Shown piece after piece: positions 8,624 through 10,000 of a stretch of 10,000 nt of DNA (the stretch's first letter is position 1; every line of letters starts with the position of its first letter). The notes beneath the pieces were generated by a model. That model saw only the letters and a list, made by a program, of their open reading frames with translations, searched no databases and was not told the origin of the DNA. Origin of the DNA: Penaeus vannamei (lineage: Eukaryota; Arthropoda; Malacostraca; Decapoda; Penaeidae); the NCBI RefSeq assembly GCF_042767895.1, contig NC_091578.1, positions 25,808,013 through 25,818,012 of the forward strand. Direction: 5' to 3'. The position numbers were made by a program, and so were the translations under genes.

Positions 8624-8640
8624 CATAACAAATATCTTCA

Positions 8641-8776
8641 GGTATATTTTTTCTTTGTTGCTTTTTTTTTCTAAGACTGAGCAAGGGTGATGAGTAACAC
8701 GGATTCACTCACACTGCCTTTGTTCGCTATCAATATCTCAAAGCTTTATTGCTGCTATAATATCATGTTTGATAAA
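8641..8776. other. Single-copy stretch before the splice-like site
   Basis: No gene is visible. A T-rich run lies at about 8645-8670. The rest (about 8671-8776) is non-repetitive and of more balanced composition than the flanks. Its right end holds CTATAAT at 8755-8761, a tolerable branch-point candidate. The candidate A at 8760 is 37 nt before the AG at 8797, and no AG dinucleotide lies in between. Confidence 0.4.
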
Positions 8777-8803
8777 CTTTTTTTTCTCTCTTTCCAGGTA
8801 AGT
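8777..8803 (+). other. Candidate recursive (ratchet) splice site
   Basis: An uninterrupted 19-nt pyrimidine tract (8777-8795) is followed by AG at 8796-8797 and immediately by GTAAGT at 8798-8803. This is the fused acceptor/donor arrangement, pyrimidine tract then CAG|GTAAGT, known from ratchet points in long Drosophila introns such as Ubx. There, an upstream exon is joined to the site and the regenerated donor is then used to remove the rest of the intron. No AG occurs between the branch-point candidate near 8760 and the acceptor, as expected of a functional 3' site. A second overlapping GTAAGT starts at 8802. The host gene is not visible in the window. Alternatively it is an ordinary acceptor or a chance juxtaposition. 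Role inferred from motif only. Confidence 0.45.
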
Positions 8804-8850
8804 AAGTAACTTTTTGGAAAACGAAAATCAAAGATGAGTAAAGGTAAGTA
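8798..8850 (+). other. Candidate 46-nt recursive-splice exon with downstream donor
   Basis: AAAG|GTAAGTA at 8840-8850 is a near-ideal 5' splice site, lying 46 nt after the candidate acceptor at 8797. The two would define an exon at 8798-8843. All three reading frames of that stretch meet a TAA within the first 12 bases (GTAAGTAAGTAA), so it cannot be a normal internal coding exon. A downstream donor behind a ratchet site is the layout of so-called RS-exons, which are usually skipped after first-step splicing and introduce a stop if kept. A non-coding 5'UTR exon or lncRNA exon is the other reading. Confidence 0.33.
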
Positions 8851-8866
8851 CTGATAAGAGCAAAAT

Positions 8867-8908
8867 AAGAAGAAAAAGGGGGAAAAAGAAAAAGAAAAAG
8901 AAAAAAAA
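8867..8908. repeat. Homopurine tract with GAAAAA repeats
   Basis: There are 42 consecutive purines on the plus strand. They include a G5 run at 8878-8882 and GAAAAA units at 8882-8899, ending in A8. On the minus strand this is a long polypyrimidine tract, which explains the Phe-rich minus-strand open frame over it. It is a low-complexity sequence with no further assignable role. Confidence 0.85.
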
Positions 8909-9397
8909 TGTATATATAGAAATAAAAAAGATAGAGTTCTTTATAGCTAGCATAAGAAACGCGCGCAAGACTAAGTAAAATTTCAACAGGAAAACATAAG
9001 ACCTGGTTGATGGTATGTACTTAAACATGGAGTAATCATACCATGTAGTTTAGAGGAAATCGGGCAGTTAAATAGGTTTTACACTTCAAATGCAATAATT
9101 AATCGTTTGCTAGTTATTCGTTTGAGGTATTTGAAATGGAAAATAAACGTGTTGTTAGATAATAGAAAAATAAAATCTCATCCAATACACATTGCCATTT
9201 TTTTTTCTTTTTTTTTCGTTTTGTATTCCATCTCATTTGTTCTATGCTTGTTGTATTACAGTTATAATCATAAGTGAAGAAATGATGAAAATACAAGTTA
9301 TTTTCTTAGACTTTATTCTAGATGTAAATAAGGAAAACGAAGAGGTAAGGATAGAGAGAGTATAATGTTAATATCCAAACTTTATATCTTTTAAGGT
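8909..9397. other. AT-rich non-coding stretch
   Basis: No gene is visible. The stretch contains a poly-T pair (T9 at 9198-9206 and T9 at 9208-9216 split by one C). It also has weak splice-like motifs: TTACAG ending at 9261, TTCTAG ending at 9321, and GAG|GTAAGG at 9345. None has a strong pyrimidine tract with a matching open exon. A 20-nt stretch at 8981-9000 reappears imperfectly at 9610-9630. Confidence 0.5.
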
Positions 9398-9410
9398 GGG
9401 GGGGGGGGGG
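9398..9410. repeat. G13 homopolymer
   Basis: Thirteen consecutive G on the plus strand, preceded by GGT and followed by AACACCCG. Runs this long are rare in AT-rich DNA and are prone to slippage and sequencing length error. The run can in principle form G-quadruplex structure. Confidence 0.9.
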
Positions 9411-9943
9411 AACACCCGCTCCCGAATAGAAATATTGTGATATTTTGTGATCACATGATTCATACATCTCACCGATACAACTTGCCTAAACATACACAAT
9501 CTTATCCTCTGATACATATATTATTTTATATACAAGAATAAAATAACTACACCGTAGAAAATGATAAAAAGTCGATCAGTATTTCAATAAGCCATTTTAA
9601 TAAGACGTGTTTCAAACAGGAAACCATAAGGGAGGGTGTTCCTCCGTCTGTGGAAAGGAGGCGGGCTTTCTGCTGTAATTCTTCAATAGGCAGTTCAGGC
9701 AATTCCCTCATTTCATGCTCTTCAATTCAGTGTTGTTATTGATGCTGTTGTTATTGTTGATGATGACATTGTTGTAACTATCCTTTTGCTTCTTCGCCTA
9801 CTGCTGCCTTTATTGGATTTTTGTTATTACTGTTCTTTCATCTTCTTGTTGTCAGCATCCTAAGGTATTTGTTTTACTATCACTGTGAATTGATTCTAGT
9901 TCCGGGTATAAATTACAAATACGCATTCTTGAATCCTACGCAG

Positions 9944-9946
<3 letters not shown>
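9411..9946. other. Mixed non-coding stretch with a TTG/TTA triplet tract
   Basis: No gene is recognised. An imperfect TTG/TTA/GAT triplet tract occupies about 9731-9777, and its T-rich continuation runs to about 9860. The 9630-9700 part has higher GC and contains a small inverted repeat, CCTCC and GGAGG, around 9640-9662. TGTGATCACA at 9446-9455 is a perfect 10-bp palindrome with no assignable meaning in this context. Confidence 0.5.

Positions 9947-10000
<54 letters not shown>
9947..10000. repeat. (GA)n microsatellite, 27 units, cut by window end
   Basis: Pure GA dinucleotides run from 9947 to the last base, 54 bp without interruption, so the true length is unknown. GA/CT microsatellites this long are frequent in crustacean genomes. 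The tract is a homopurine/homopyrimidine duplex that can adopt triplex (H-DNA) form. Confidence 0.97.

Larger units (their letters stand above)
8055..8635. repeat. Imperfect ATC/ATT/ATG triplet microsatellite block
   Basis: Nearly the whole interval consists of interspersed trinucleotides ATC, ATT, AAT and ATG. Purer runs include AAT/GAT at 8203-8246, ATC at 8407-8420, AAT/GAT at 8450-8481, and ATC/ATT with an embedded GTCGTC at about 8504-8552. The strand of the triplet switches several times (ATC on plus to ATG on plus), which creates inverted repeats. The plus-strand open frame through 8374-8601 translates to Ser/Leu/Ile/His/Asn runs and is a by-product of the repeat. Blocks of this kind are very common in penaeid shrimp introns and intergenic DNA; that comparison is from general knowledge. 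Confidence 0.85.

Noticed and set aside
8636..8647. Second AG|GT fusion, TTCAG|GTATAT, as another ratchet site
   Set aside because: The preceding sequence lacks a pyrimidine tract and the donor half is weak.
8828..9296. Two minus-strand open frames of 66 and 60 residues
   Set aside because: One is a Phe run from the homopurine tract and the other a Lys run from poly-T. Both are chance frames over low-complexity DNA.
9446..9455. TGTGATCACA palindrome resembling a bacterial CRP half-site pair
   Set aside because: The window is eukaryotic in character, and a single 10-bp palindrome is expected by chance.

Overview
This window looks like non-coding nuclear DNA from an animal. The high density of GA, ATC/ATT and poly-T simple repeats around a giant minisatellite suggests a decapod crustacean, possibly a penaeid shrimp. 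That assignment is inferred from sequence texture only, because no gene is present to anchor it. I see no convincing protein-coding or RNA gene. The few open frames are short, low in complexity, and start or end inside repeats.

Layout. Positions 1-195 are mixed-composition single-copy flank. Positions about 196-7279 are one uninterrupted minisatellite of roughly 275-280 head-to-tail units of 25 or 26 bp. Nearly all variation between units falls in a short linker (TGGGGC, TGGGTC, TGGTC or TGATC) and in a few marked positions. These variants act as barcodes for the array's history. An older 5' domain (about 242-2500) is re-copied with unit gains and losses from about 2500 onward. A 1,130-bp period is then duplicated in tandem, with 1,052 bp identical between 3117-4168 and 4247-5298. 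A third domain (about 5377-7279) consists mostly of 25-bp units and carries more point changes, including CpG-to-CpA changes that I do not see upstream.

At 7279 the composition switches abruptly to AT-rich DNA, which continues to the end. It holds a block of imperfect ATC/ATT/ATG triplets (about 8055-8635) with two inverted-repeat hairpins, homopurine and poly-T tracts, a G13 run, and a (GA)27 tract cut by the window edge.

The most interesting non-repeat signal is at 8777-8803. A 19-nt uninterrupted pyrimidine tract ends in CAG and is followed directly by GTAAGT. This is the joined acceptor/donor form of a recursive-splicing (ratchet) site. A second strong donor, AAAG|GTAAGTA, lies 46 nt downstream. 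If real, the right part of the window is inside a long intron of a plus-strand gene. The parts do not form an operon or pathway. The window reads as intronic or intergenic DNA dominated by one expanded tandem array.
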